Assembly: GCF_030409905.1 (NCBI RefSeq)
Contig: NZ_JAUFQT010000001.1
Span: 508,501 to 572,500 of the forward strand
Reading direction: 5' to 3'
DNA: 64,000 nt
Source of the DNA: Echinicola jeungdonensis
Lineage (GTDB): Bacteria > Bacteroidota > Bacteroidia > Cytophagales > Cyclobacteriaceae
The notes under the pieces were generated by a model that saw only the letters and a list, made by a program, of their open reading frames with translations, was not told the origin of the DNA and made no database searches. A program made the position numbers and the translations under genes. Numbering within the stretch: the first letter of the stretch is position 1; every line of letters starts with the position of its first letter. This document shows, in pieces, positions 16,100-24,051 of the stretch.

Positions 16100-16603
16100 A
16101 TGAGTAGCGAAATCCATTGGTTTGTTATGTATACAGCCCCCAGAGCTGAAAAAAAGGTGGCTCAAAGGTTAAGGGAAAAGAATGTAGAGGTTTTCCTTCC
16201 CATGATCACTGAAATCAGGCAATGGAGCGATCGTAAAAAGAAAGTAGAAAGACCACTTTTTAATGGCTATTTATTTGTTAAAACAGATAAAGCCAGGCTC
16301 TGGGAATCCTTACAGGTCCAGGGAGCTGTTAAGTTTGTCAACTTTTCTGGGGACCATGCCATAGTCCGACAACAAGAAATAGATGCTATTCAAAGGATCA
16401 TCACTACGGGTGTAGCAGTTGAAGTGGAAACCACCGAGATTGAAGAAGGAGAACAGGTAAAAATCCTTGGCGGACCCCTTCAAGGTTTTGAGGGAGAATG
16501 TGTCCAAAAAGGAAACCAGGATTATTTTGTTATCAGGGTGCCCAGCATTGCCCAGACGGTAATGGTAAATGTTCCAAGGAAATTTTTGGAAGTGATTGGG
16601 TGA
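16100..16603 (+). CDS. UpxY-like NusG family transcription antiterminator
   Basis: A 167-residue specialised NusG paralogue. The NGN domain begins WFVMYTAPRAEKKVAQRL, with VFLPMITEIRQWSDRKKKVERPLFNGYLFV following, and a C-terminal KOW-like domain starts EGEQVKILGGPLQGFEGECV. In Bacteroides, UpxY proteins travel with RNA polymerase to prevent premature termination in their own capsule operon. Start: the ATG at 16100 gives the usual N-terminus; a frame from 16010 would add 30 residues from repeat DNA. It faces away from the capsule cluster and an IS3 element lies 73 bp downstream, so its natural target operon is not obvious. Confidence 0.87.
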   Translation: MSSEIHWFVMYTAPRAEKKVAQRLREKNVEVFLPMITEIRQWSDRKKKVERPLFNGYLFVKTDKARLWESLQVQGAVKFVNFSGDHAIVRQQEIDAIQRIITTGVAVEVETTEIEEGEQVKILGGPLQGFEGECVQKGNQDYFVIRVPSIAQTVMVNVPRKFLEVIG

Positions 16604-16716
16604 GAAGTGAGGTATGAAATATTAGACTCGAGACATGTGATGTTAAAGAATTATCACAATGGAGTGTATACCTTTGACTGGACAATAAGTTAAGCTCTTT
16701 TCTTAAATTTGAAACA

Positions 16717-17034
16717 ATGAGTAATAGAGAAAGGAGAACATTTGACAAGGCCTTTAAAACGATGGCCGTAGAGCTTCATTTGAATGGAAAAACAAGTACT
16801 GAAGTTGGAAGAGAACTTGGGATTGGACCAGACCTGGTCAGGCGTTGGGCCAGGGAATTTAAAGCAAGTGAATCCAGCAGCTTTCCCGGAAACGGGAAAC
16901 AGCATCTAACAGAAGAAGAGAAAGAAATCCTTGCCTTGAAAAAAGCCCTGAAAGAAGCCGAACTGGAGCGTGATATTCTAAAAAAGGCAGTAAGCATCTT
17001 TTCCAAGGGGGACAACAAATATTCCGGTTCATAA
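16717..17034 (+). CDS. IS3-family transposase OrfA (helix-turn-helix)
   Basis: A 105-residue DNA-binding subunit. The HTH_Tnp_1 region reads [19 protein letters not shown], then [20 protein letters not shown], and the C-terminal coiled coil is [20 protein letters not shown]. It ends in ILKKAV..., with the slippery site just after. A -1 shift at AAAAAAG (16980-16986) joins it to OrfB. Confidence 0.93.
   Translation: MSNRERRTFDKAFKTMAVELHLNGKTSTEVGRELGIGPDLVRRWAREFKASESSSFPGNGKQHLTEEEKEILALKKALKEAELERDILKKAVSIFSKGDNKYSGS
16980..16986 (+). promoter_or_regulatory. programmed -1 frameshift site (A AAA AAG)
   Basis: In the OrfA frame the codons are CTA AAA AAG, an ideal X XXY YYZ slippery heptamer. 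After a -1 slip the frame is open without a stop through ...[16 protein letters not shown] into OrfB, giving the OrfAB transposase. Confidence 0.75.
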
Positions 17035-17066
17035 GGGCTCACAGGCACGAGTTTGCTGTTGAAAAG

Positions 17067-17888
17067 ATGTGCAGGGTTTTTAAAGTAAGCAGAAGCGGTT
17101 TTTATGGCTGGCTTAACCGAAAACCATCCAAATGTGCTGAGGAGCGAGAAGAAGTATCCAGGGAAATCCATAAAATCTATGCTGAAAGCAAGTGCCGGTA
17201 TGGAAGTCCGAAGATAACCATTGAGCTTAGGGACAGGGGCTTTTCGGTGTCCAGGCCAAGGGTTGCCAGGATAATGAAAGCAAATGGGCTCAGGAGTGTG
17301 ATATCGGGGAAGTTCAGTGTCTGTACCACTGAATCTAACCACAGTTTCAGAATCAGTCCGAACCTGCTTAACAGGAACTTCAGCCCTGATGGCCCTGCAA
17401 AATCATGGGTATCGGACATTACCTACATCTGGACAGAAGAGGGATGGCTTTACCTGACCATGATCATGGACCTGTATGACCGTAAGATAATCGGATGGTC
17501 GATGTCCACCACCATGCATGCCGGGGCAACAGTTATACCGGCATGGCGAATGGCACAGATCAACAGGCCTTTTTTCAGAGACCTGGTTTTCCATTCAGAC
17601 AGGGGCGTACAATATGCCTGCGGTGAATTCAAGAATGAACTCGATTCTGAAAAGGTGAGGCAGAGCATGAGCAGAAAAGGAAACTGCTGGGACAATGCAG
17701 TAGCTGAAAACTTCTTCAAAATCCTGAAATCGGAAACAGGATACCGTAAATACGGATCAGTAATGCAAGCAAAACAGGAAATTTTCGAATTTATTGAAAT
17801 CTGGTACAATAGGAACAGGAGACACTCCTCACTTGGGTACCTATCACCTGATCAGTTCGGAAAAACCAACAAAAAAATTACCGTATAA
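17067..17888 (+). CDS. IS3-family transposase OrfB (DDE integrase core)
   Basis: A 273-residue catalytic part with the rve domain. The DDE residues are visible: Asp in [15 protein letters not shown], Asp in [14 protein letters not shown], Glu in [18 protein letters not shown]. The HTH_21-like start is KCRYGSPKI. The frame is open upstream of this ATG to the slippery site at 16980, so expression as an OrfAB fusion is expected rather than from this ATG. No internal damage, so the element may be active. Confidence 0.93.
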   Translation: MCRVFKVSRSGFYGWLNRKPSKCAEEREEVSREIHKIYAESKCRYGSPKITIELRDRGFSVSRPRVARIMKANGLRSVISGKFSVCTTESNHSFRISPNLLNRNFSPDGPAKSWVSDITYIWTEEGWLYLTMIMDLYDRKIIGWSMSTTMHAGATVIPAWRMAQINRPFFRDLVFHSDRGVQYACGEFKNELDSEKVRQSMSRKGNCWDNAVAENFFKILKSETGYRKYGSVMQAKQEIFEFIEIWYNRNRRHSSLGYLSPDQFGKTNKKITV

Positions 17889-17895
17889 AGACTGA

Positions 17896-17947
17896 CCTCG
17901 AAATTGTCAGGGTGATTTTTTTTTCAATATCGCACTGACAATTTGAG
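17896..17947. terminator. hairpin downstream of IS3 orfB
   Basis: CCTCGAAATTGTCAG (17896-17910) pairs with CTGACAATTTGAGG (17934-17947), with one bulged base and a T-run in the loop. It lies inside the element, between the orfB stop and the right end. Confidence 0.5.
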
Positions 17948-18055
17948 GAGCCCGCGGCAGGCGTTATTATATTAACATAGAGCTTAATCATTTGTCCAGT
18001 TTTTTGTTGCAAATCCACAAAATGTTAACTGTTAAAGTTGTTAACAGTAGATCCA

Positions 18056-18615
18056 ACCCTTAACGATTAAACATTTTACTCCGAATTCCAATTATCCAAT
18101 CACAAATCCCGATTATTCAATTAACAAAATAACCAGTTTATCCCCGTTTCCAAAGGCGAGACTGCTTCTCCCTCCTTTTGGGTCGGGATCGCAGTGACGT
18201 ATCCCCTTTTGGCTTTCGGCTTTCTTTCAACCTTCAGTAATAAATCTTTTTGGTTCCAGGTAACCATTATCGGAGGGCAACCCTTAACACTTAATATTTT
18301 ACGCTTAACCATTTTCCTCCAAATCACAATAATCCAATCACGAATTCCGATTATTCAATTAACCAGTTAAACAAATAAACAATTAAGCTTTTCTTCCAAG
18401 GATGAGACTGCCACACCCTCCTTTTGGGTCGTCATCGCCTACCTACGGCAGGCAAGCAGTGACGTTTTCTCTTTCGGCATTTGGCTTTCGCCCTTCCGCA
18501 ATCAATCTTTTCATTTTCCAAATAACTGTTATCCTGCGTCAAACGCTTAACCATTAACATTTAACGATTAATCTCCTAATCCAAATTATCCAATCCCGAA
18601 TTCCCAATTAAACAA
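18056..18615. repeat. composite tandem repeat, about 2.3 copies
   Basis: Units begin ACCCTTAAC (18056), ACCCTTAAC (18280) and ACGCTTAAC (18543). Each contains an AT-rich block with aattatccaatcac and ccgattattcaatta words, then GAGACTGC, CTCCTTTTGGGTCG and GCAGTGACGT (about 18158-18200 and 18414-18465). Copy 2 carries an extra CCTACCTACGGCAGGCAAG insert. Copy 3 is only the first third. No gene: the 68-codon frame here is repeat translation. Confidence 0.75.
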
Positions 18616-18620
18616 TACAA

Positions 18621-18992
18621 CTAAGGCCCATAGTAATAAGGCTGTTTTTTCTCAAATAGCCTTCTAAAACGGTTACCGGTCAATGCACTTAGTCCTGCCA
18701 TTACAAACCCAATAAAACCTGTAATTATCATCAACACCCCCTCCCCATCAACACCGATGATATCAGCCATCATTTCAGGAAGTGGAGAGCCTGTATTCCA
18801 AGTAATCCAGAAGGACTTGGCCAACCATACTAATCCCACCGCCAGGGCGGCCGAGAAAAATGCATGTAAACCATTCCCTCCAATGAAAGCCCCAACAAAG
18901 GCCAATATCAACATCATCACCCAATAGGGTAAATAAGGGCCTAAAATGAAGGCTACTGCTGCATATAATAACATTAGGAATAAAAAACGCAT
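18621..18992 (-). CDS. small integral membrane protein
   Basis: 123 residues with about four hydrophobic segments (roughly 1-17, 22-40, 42-62, 87-110) and a charged C-terminal tail RRLFEKKQPYYYGP. No family recognised. It follows the penicillin-acylase gene by 3 bp on the same strand, so the two are almost certainly co-transcribed. No catalytic motif is seen. It could help place or stabilise the acylase at the membrane, but that is a guess from position. Confidence 0.75.
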   Translation of the reverse strand: MRFLFLMLLYAAVAFILGPYLPYWVMMLILAFVGAFIGGNGLHAFFSAALAVGLVWLAKSFWITWNTGSPLPEMMADIIGVDGEGVLMIITGFIGFVMAGLSALTGNRFRRLFEKKQPYYYGP

Positions 18993-18995
18993 ATC

Positions 18996-21425
18996 TTAGT
19001 CATTTGGCATTAAAACGGAAGAAAACAACCAGTTTCCCTGACCGGGATAAGAATTTATATTAAAATCCAAATAAGCTCCCCTGGCCCATTTTTCAACAAA
19101 ATTACAGTAGTATTTGCTCCCTGGATTTCCGGATTGCCCCCCAGGAAATATACCTTTTCCTGTTATTTCATCACCCATTTCCACTACCATCCTCCAACTG
19201 GCCCCTTTCCTGTGGCTAGTGGCATTAACGATACCTTTCCCTCCCCCCGTAGGAATATTTTGGACCCCAAAAGCAGTAAAATTAGGTGCCAAATGTTGGA
19301 TGCTGGTTTTTTTATAATTAGCCCATGAATAATCATCATCTTCCTCAAATTTTTCATTCAACTCCCTTTCCATGGCCAAAAAACTTTGTTCCACTATTTG
19401 CTTGGCATTTTCCTTGGAATTGGTTTCAGGATTATCAAAAACAGAATCCTCAGGTTGGTCCCTCAGCAATTTGGTAGTTTGATAATTGCTAGGGAATACT
19501 ATGGGCATTCCCTCTCTTTTATATTTGCCCCAAGTCAAACTCATCAATTGCTCCCACCACATGGTAAACAATGTTGGGCCGGTAAACTGGGGTTGGGCAT
19601 GAAGATTCCAGTTTTGAAGGGAGTCAATCAAAGCTTCTGTATTTTCGGAGAAAACCCTGGTGGTATCCTCCAATAAATAATCCAACATTACGGGAAGCGC
19701 TTCTGCAGCATGCAAATAATAATCATCCATTTGGAGGTTTTGCATGTCCTTGATAGTAATATTTTCCATCTCCAACAAGCGGGTATTTATCCGACGATTT
19801 CGATAATGCTCAAAACTATCATCAAAGATGTAATAGGGGTAGGTTTGGGAAGTGGAATGTTGATTGGCAGAACTAACAAAACCCCTTTCCGGGTTTAAAG
19901 TTGATGGGTTTTGGTCTGCAGGTATATATCCCTTCCACTCAAAAGCAGGGTTATTCCCATCCATTAGGTATTTCCCCTGTTCTGGCCATTTCAGGGGGAA
20001 CTTCCCCTGTACCTTCATGGCGATATCCCCATTGTTACTTGCAAAGGCAAAATTTTGAGCGGGGGAAGTAAAATGGTCTAAAGCCTGGAGATAATCTTGA
20101 TGATTTCTTGCCCTATTAAGTTCCAAAAATGTTAATTGTTCATTGGATCCTTCATGGGCAGTCCACTTAAGGGAAAAATTGATTTTTTGACCGTTTCCTC
20201 TAAATGTTTCATCATAAACTACTGGACCATAATGGGTGTAAACAACAGAATCCATATAGGTCGTATCATCTTTAACCTGAATTTTTTCTACCCTGAGGGT
20301 ACTTTGGATCCATTGGTCATTGTAGAGGTATTCTCGTTTTTTGTCAGACTTAAAACGGATGGCGTACCAGTCCCTAACATCCCGGGTGGCATTGGTCATG
20401 CCCCAGGCAATATTTTCATTAAAACCAATGATCACCCCCAAAGCACCAGGCAAAGTCACTCCTTTTACAGAATATTCCGGAGTGCTTAACTGCATGGCAT
20501 ACCAAAGACTTGGCAAATTCAGATTCAAATGGGGATCGTTGGCCAAAATGGGGTTTCCGCTTTGGGTTTTACTTCCATCCACTGCCCAGTTGTTAGAACC
20601 AACCCCTGGCTCCGGGGTAGGGATTGGTTGAATCAAAAGGCTGGAATCCGGATAATTTAAATCTTCCGGTTTATTTATTTCATAGGGAGTAAAGTCCCAT
20701 TCTTTATCTGATTCAATCACCGGATCCATTTCATTGGGAAAATCAGGAAAAAGTTTTTGCATTGTCTCCTCCCCCAACAGGGCATGGAGATTTGTATATT
20801 CAATATCCTTGTCCCCAACCAGCATATCTGCCATATATTTCAGCAATAAAATGGTCTTATAGGCATTCCAGTGTTCTGGCCGATAATCTAGTATTTTGTA
20901 TTCCACAGGAAGATCTGCTGTCCCCAGCTCATCAATAAATTGATTAACTCCTGAAGTATAGGCTTCTATCAATACCAGTGTTTCGGGATGATGTTTTTTT
21001 AAAAACTGAAGGCCCACCTCAGCACTGAAGCCCAGGCCTTTTCTCCTTTGCATCCGGTCGTAATCCAAGGCCCTTTTTCCAACCAGTTCTGCTACCCTTC
21101 CAGCAGCAGCCATGGTCTGAAATTCCATTTGCCAAAGCCTGTGTTGGGCGGTCACATAACCTTGAGCCATCATCAAGTCTTTTTCATTGGAGGCAAAAAG
21201 GTGGGGAATCAGGTTTTCGTCATAGGCTACCCGGACCGAATCGTTCAACCCCTCAAGGTCTATGGAATTGTCATATTTATCATCCTCACTATAAGCATTT
21301 TGCCAAAAGCCATGATTGGGATCAAAAAGAATTCCCAAGGGTGGTATTTGCCCTAAATTGACAGATAATCCTATGGCAAATGTCAAAGTTAAAATTAAGG
21401 CAATCAAAAAACCTAAATATTTCAT
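18996..21425 (-). CDS. penicillin acylase family protein (Ntn hydrolase)
   Basis: An 809-residue exported or membrane-anchored precursor of the penicillin amidase family (S45), which cleave amide bonds of beta-lactams, acyl-homoserine lactones or related N-acyl compounds. A hydrophobic N-terminal segment spans residues 4-22. The autoprocessing site is PEPGVG|SNNWAV, making Ser277 the new N-terminal nucleophile; SGNPILANDPHLNLNLPSLWY after it is a family hallmark. About 276 residues of the alpha part precede the cut. The substrate cannot be read from sequence; quorum-signal acyl-homoserine lactones are one possibility. The small membrane protein gene follows 3 bp downstream. Confidence 0.92.
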   Translation of the reverse strand: MKYLGFLIALILTLTFAIGLSVNLGQIPPLGILFDPNHGFWQNAYSEDDKYDNSIDLEGLNDSVRVAYDENLIPHLFASNEKDLMMAQGYVTAQHRLWQMEFQTMAAAGRVAELVGKRALDYDRMQRRKGLGFSAEVGLQFLKKHHPETLVLIEAYTSGVNQFIDELGTADLPVEYKILDYRPEHWNAYKTILLLKYMADMLVGDKDIEYTNLHALLGEETMQKLFPDFPNEMDPVIESDKEWDFTPYEINKPEDLNYPDSSLLIQPIPTPEPGVGSNNWAVDGSKTQSGNPILANDPHLNLNLPSLWYAMQLSTPEYSVKGVTLPGALGVIIGFNENIAWGMTNATRDVRDWYAIRFKSDKKREYLYNDQWIQSTLRVEKIQVKDDTTYMDSVVYTHYGPVVYDETFRGNGQKINFSLKWTAHEGSNEQLTFLELNRARNHQDYLQALDHFTSPAQNFAFASNNGDIAMKVQGKFPLKWPEQGKYLMDGNNPAFEWKGYIPADQNPSTLNPERGFVSSANQHSTSQTYPYYIFDDSFEHYRNRRINTRLLEMENITIKDMQNLQMDDYYLHAAEALPVMLDYLLEDTTRVFSENTEALIDSLQNWNLHAQPQFTGPTLFTMWWEQLMSLTWGKYKREGMPIVFPSNYQTTKLLRDQPEDSVFDNPETNSKENAKQIVEQSFLAMERELNEKFEEDDDYSWANYKKTSIQHLAPNFTAFGVQNIPTGGGKGIVNATSHRKGASWRMVVEMGDEITGKGIFPGGQSGNPGSKYYCNFVEKWARGAYLDFNINSYPGQGNWLFSSVLMPND

Positions 21426-21587
21426 AAAGGGGCCTAGCTTAAAGTATATGTGCTGTTTAAAGTCTAATCATTGAATTTAAATAAATTTCCAAGGAATCTG
21501 TATAGGGCATTCTCAAAAAGTACCTAAAATCCCCCTTTTTGCCCAACCCTCCTTCATTTTTTTGTCAATTGAATAGGTTCTCTAAAC

Positions 21588-21620
21588 AGAAACCCTCCTG
21601 ATTTATTCAAGAGGGTTTCT
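21588..21620 (-). terminator. hairpin between DUF2911 and acylase genes
   Basis: AGAAACCCTC (21588-21597) and GAGGGTTTCT (21611-21620) form a perfect 10-bp stem. It lies downstream of the DUF2911 gene. The base run after it is not strongly T-rich, so its strength is uncertain. Confidence 0.5.
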
Positions 21621-21684
21621 AATGATATTCAAATAAATTTATCTCCAGAAATCTGAAAAAAGGTTCGAGTTCGCCTTAATAATT

Positions 21685-22257
21685 TTATTCAACAGTAATC
21701 GGAAAAACCAATTTCTCCCATTTAATTACAATTCCGGGTGGTTTAACCTCAAATGAAAGTTGTTCTTGGCTTTCCTCCACCCATTGAGGACTAACTTCCA
21801 CCCTTAACACATCATTATCCTCATCATATTGATAATGACCATGCTTTAAATTCCACTCGGAGTTAAAAATCAGGGTCCAATCTTCATCTTCTTTTGGAAT
21901 GGTAAATAAGGAATATTTTCCTGCCGGAAGTCTTTCCCCCTCCACTATCAAATCCTCAGAAAAACTTAAATAAGTTGCTTCATTAGCACCAGTTCTCCAA
22001 ACTTCTTCATAAGGGACCAAATCTCCCCAAATCACTCTACCTTTAACAGAGGGAGCCCCGTATTGAATGGAAATTTTCTTTCCTCCTACTGTACCTTCGG
22101 TAGTAAGTAGCGGACTGGCTCTCTCCTCATTCTCTCCCTCCATAGCCCCCATCATTTCCTCTTCATTCACCCCTTCATCCTGTTTTTTCTTCCCACAGCT
22201 TTCCAAAAGGATTCCGCAAAAAAACAATGCTATTAGCAAAGCGTATGACTTTCTCAT
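21685..22257 (-). CDS. DUF2911 lipoprotein
   Basis: 190 residues. The signal peptide ends in a lipobox (LLESC, Cys about residue 21), followed by a charged low-complexity linker (KKKQDEGVNEEEMMGAMEGE). The DUF2911 domain then runs from about 60: ISIQYGAPSVKGRVIWGDLVP, EVWRTGANEATYLSFSEDL, LPAGKYSLFTIP and DWTLIFN. The family is frequent in Bacteroidota and has no known function. It is a single gene with its own terminator-like hairpin downstream. Confidence 0.85.
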   Translation of the reverse strand: MRKSYALLIALFFCGILLESCGKKKQDEGVNEEEMMGAMEGENEERASPLLTTEGTVGGKKISIQYGAPSVKGRVIWGDLVPYEEVWRTGANEATYLSFSEDLIVEGERLPAGKYSLFTIPKEDEDWTLIFNSEWNLKHGHYQYDEDNDVLRVEVSPQWVEESQEQLSFEVKPPGIVIKWEKLVFPITVE

Positions 22258-22874
22258 AAGTAATGATTTCGTTGATTTGGAACGAATTTAAACATTTTTT
22301 TCCTTCTAAATCGCCCCAGATGACAAGAATTTATCCCTCTCTGTCCCGTTACCCAGGTTACAATTTCTATTTTGACAAATCCTATACCATAACCATTACC
22401 ATTACCATTTATTGCTTTTATTTTGGTTTTGAACCTGTAAACAGTTGGATATAAAAAGTAATTGGATTGAATGCCTAATTAATTCACCTCCCAAAAGAAG
22501 GTGCTTTAAGTGGAATGTTAAAGTCATAAACCAAAGTAAGGGAAAATCTTCCTTTTGTAATTTACATTTAAATATAATCATTGGTTTTCTGCATTTCTCC
22601 AAAAGGGAAAGAGGGGACATAAAAACAAATTAGTACTTACCTTTCTTCTTTGATCATAATGTTCGTGTAATTAATACCCTCTCAATTTTTGATTTTACAG
22701 AAATATTTTCAGGATTTATTTTTTGAAATTTAAATAAAAAGCAACCGTTGGTTTATTTTGGAGTTTAATTAAGAAAGCTGTTTCCAAAAATGATACATTT
22801 GCAAAGGAATGTGTAAAACTACAGCAGATTAGGGCCAATAGCTGCCCTTATTATCCATTCGCTATTGAATTGCT
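22258..22874. other. 617-bp intergenic region between divergent genes
   Basis: No gene found. It contains a short ATTACC microrepeat (about 22390-22410). A TACATTTG box at 22794-22801 could be the -7 element for the plus-strand gene starting at 22875, though no well-spaced TTTG is seen. Both neighbouring genes point away from it. Confidence 0.5.
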
Positions 22875-23945
22875 ATGCGTTATATAATTACCCTTGTTTT
22901 TTTATTATCCGCCCTCCTTTTTTTCAGTGTAAATATTTCGCCAGAGGCATTGCCTTATGCTGGTTTGATTTCTCTATTGATTCCTTTTTTTCTGATCACC
23001 AATTTTATTTTATTTTTTTTCCTTCTTTTACGAAAAAGTAAATCGGCATTGCTTCCCCTGGTAGCCATTATCCTCGGATGGAAGTTTATTGGAATTACCT
23101 TCCAACTTAATTCAAAAAGTGAAAACACCGATGGAATTTCTTTGCTCAGCTATAATGTCCACATGTTCAATTACGAAAAGTTTAAGGCAAACGACCCCAA
23201 CATTTCTCCTAATATTTATAATTGGATCAGGGAGCAAAATGTGGATATCATGGGTTTTCAGGAATTTTTCCAAGATCACACTACCCCTTCCAGAAATGCA
23301 ATCAAATTGATCAGCAATGAGGGCAAATACCATTATTCCACGCAAATAGTAGAAGGGAAACCTGATAAAATATTCTTTGGGCTGGCCATTTTCAGCAAAC
23401 ATCCCATTATCAATGAAGGCAAAATATTTGACAATCAAAGAAGCAATGGGGCCATGTTTGTTGACCTAAAAGTCAATCAGGACACTATTCGTGTGTACAA
23501 TGCTCATCTGGAATCCATGAGCATTCCTGCCGAAAAACTTGATAATATGGATGGCATCAAGGAAAAATACAGGGAAACTCTTCATAAACTAAATAAGGGT
23601 GCTGTCAGCCGTGCCACCCAGGTCCAGGTATTGGCAGACCATATTCAAAACTGCCCCTACCCGGTTATCCTGATGGGAGATTTCAACGATGTACCCTATA
23701 GTTTCACCTATTTTACACTGAAATCAGTATTAAAAAATGCTTTTGAAGAAGTAGGCCGGGGATTTGGTTTCACTTATAACAGGGTGCTTTTCTTTTTAAG
23801 AATTGATAATATTTTTTATGGAAAGGGTCTGACCCCAGTTCAATTTAACACCCTGAGAGAAGTTGATTATTCAGACCATTACCCCATTTCCTCCATCTTT
23901 CAGCTTCGTAAACCAAACAACCAACCTCAATCCTTAGCAGAATAG
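22875..23945 (+). CDS. endonuclease/exonuclease/phosphatase family protein, membrane-anchored
   Basis: 356 residues. Two or three N-terminal membrane segments (about 1-65) precede an EEP metallohydrolase domain. Motifs: LLSYNVHMFN (Asn), IMGFQEFF (Glu, metal ligand), VYNAHLES (His), VILMGDFNDVP (Asp and Asn), and YSDHYPISSIF (Asp-His). All catalytic residues of the family are present. The active site would face the periplasm or cytoplasm next to the membrane; substrates in this family range from DNA to phospholipids and cannot be assigned. Confidence 0.88.
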   Translation: MRYIITLVFLLSALLFFSVNISPEALPYAGLISLLIPFFLITNFILFFFLLLRKSKSALLPLVAIILGWKFIGITFQLNSKSENTDGISLLSYNVHMFNYEKFKANDPNISPNIYNWIREQNVDIMGFQEFFQDHTTPSRNAIKLISNEGKYHYSTQIVEGKPDKIFFGLAIFSKHPIINEGKIFDNQRSNGAMFVDLKVNQDTIRVYNAHLESMSIPAEKLDNMDGIKEKYRETLHKLNKGAVSRATQVQVLADHIQNCPYPVILMGDFNDVPYSFTYFTLKSVLKNAFEEVGRGFGFTYNRVLFFLRIDNIFYGKGLTPVQFNTLREVDYSDHYPISSIFQLRKPNNQPQSLAE

Positions 23946-24000
23946 ACCCTTATTTTTTCAATAACAGTGTAGATTGAACCTCAATATCTTTTACCATCAG

Positions 24001-24033
24001 TTTGGGGGCTAATTGATTTTCACCTTACTTTTG
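24001..24033 (+). promoter_or_regulatory. Bacteroidota-type promoter for the M1 peptidase gene
   Basis: TTTG (24001-24004), 21 bases, TACTTTTG (24026-24033). Predicted start of transcription is near 24040, which supports translation from the ATG at 24052 rather than 24013. Confidence 0.75.
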
Positions 24034-24051
24034 GCAAAAAAATTAAATGAT

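Larger units (their letters stand above)
16677..18000 (+). mobile_element. complete IS3-family insertion sequence
   Basis: About 1.32 kb. The left end ACTGGACAATAAGTTAAGCT (from 16677) matches the inverse of the right end ending TTGTCCAGT (17992-18000); TGGACAA and TTAAGCTCT are shared by both ends. Exact ends are uncertain by 2 bp (16679-17998 if TG...CA). No clean target-site duplication is seen. It contains orfA and orfB in -1 phase and a hairpin after orfB. It lies just downstream of the UpxY-like gene. Confidence 0.88.

Noticed and set aside
17067..17888. orfB of the IS3 element as an independently started gene
   Set aside because: The -1 slippery site and open upstream frame indicate the OrfAB fusion; the ATG at 17067 is internal.
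18121..18327. 68-codon minus-strand ORF
   Set aside because: Frame through the composite tandem repeat; not conserved in the second unit.
22390..22410. ATTACC microrepeat as functional array
   Set aside because: Only about three units, no link to a gene.
24013..24051. 13-codon N-terminal extension of the M1 peptidase
   Set aside because: It falls between the -33 and -7 promoter boxes; the signal peptide begins at 24052.
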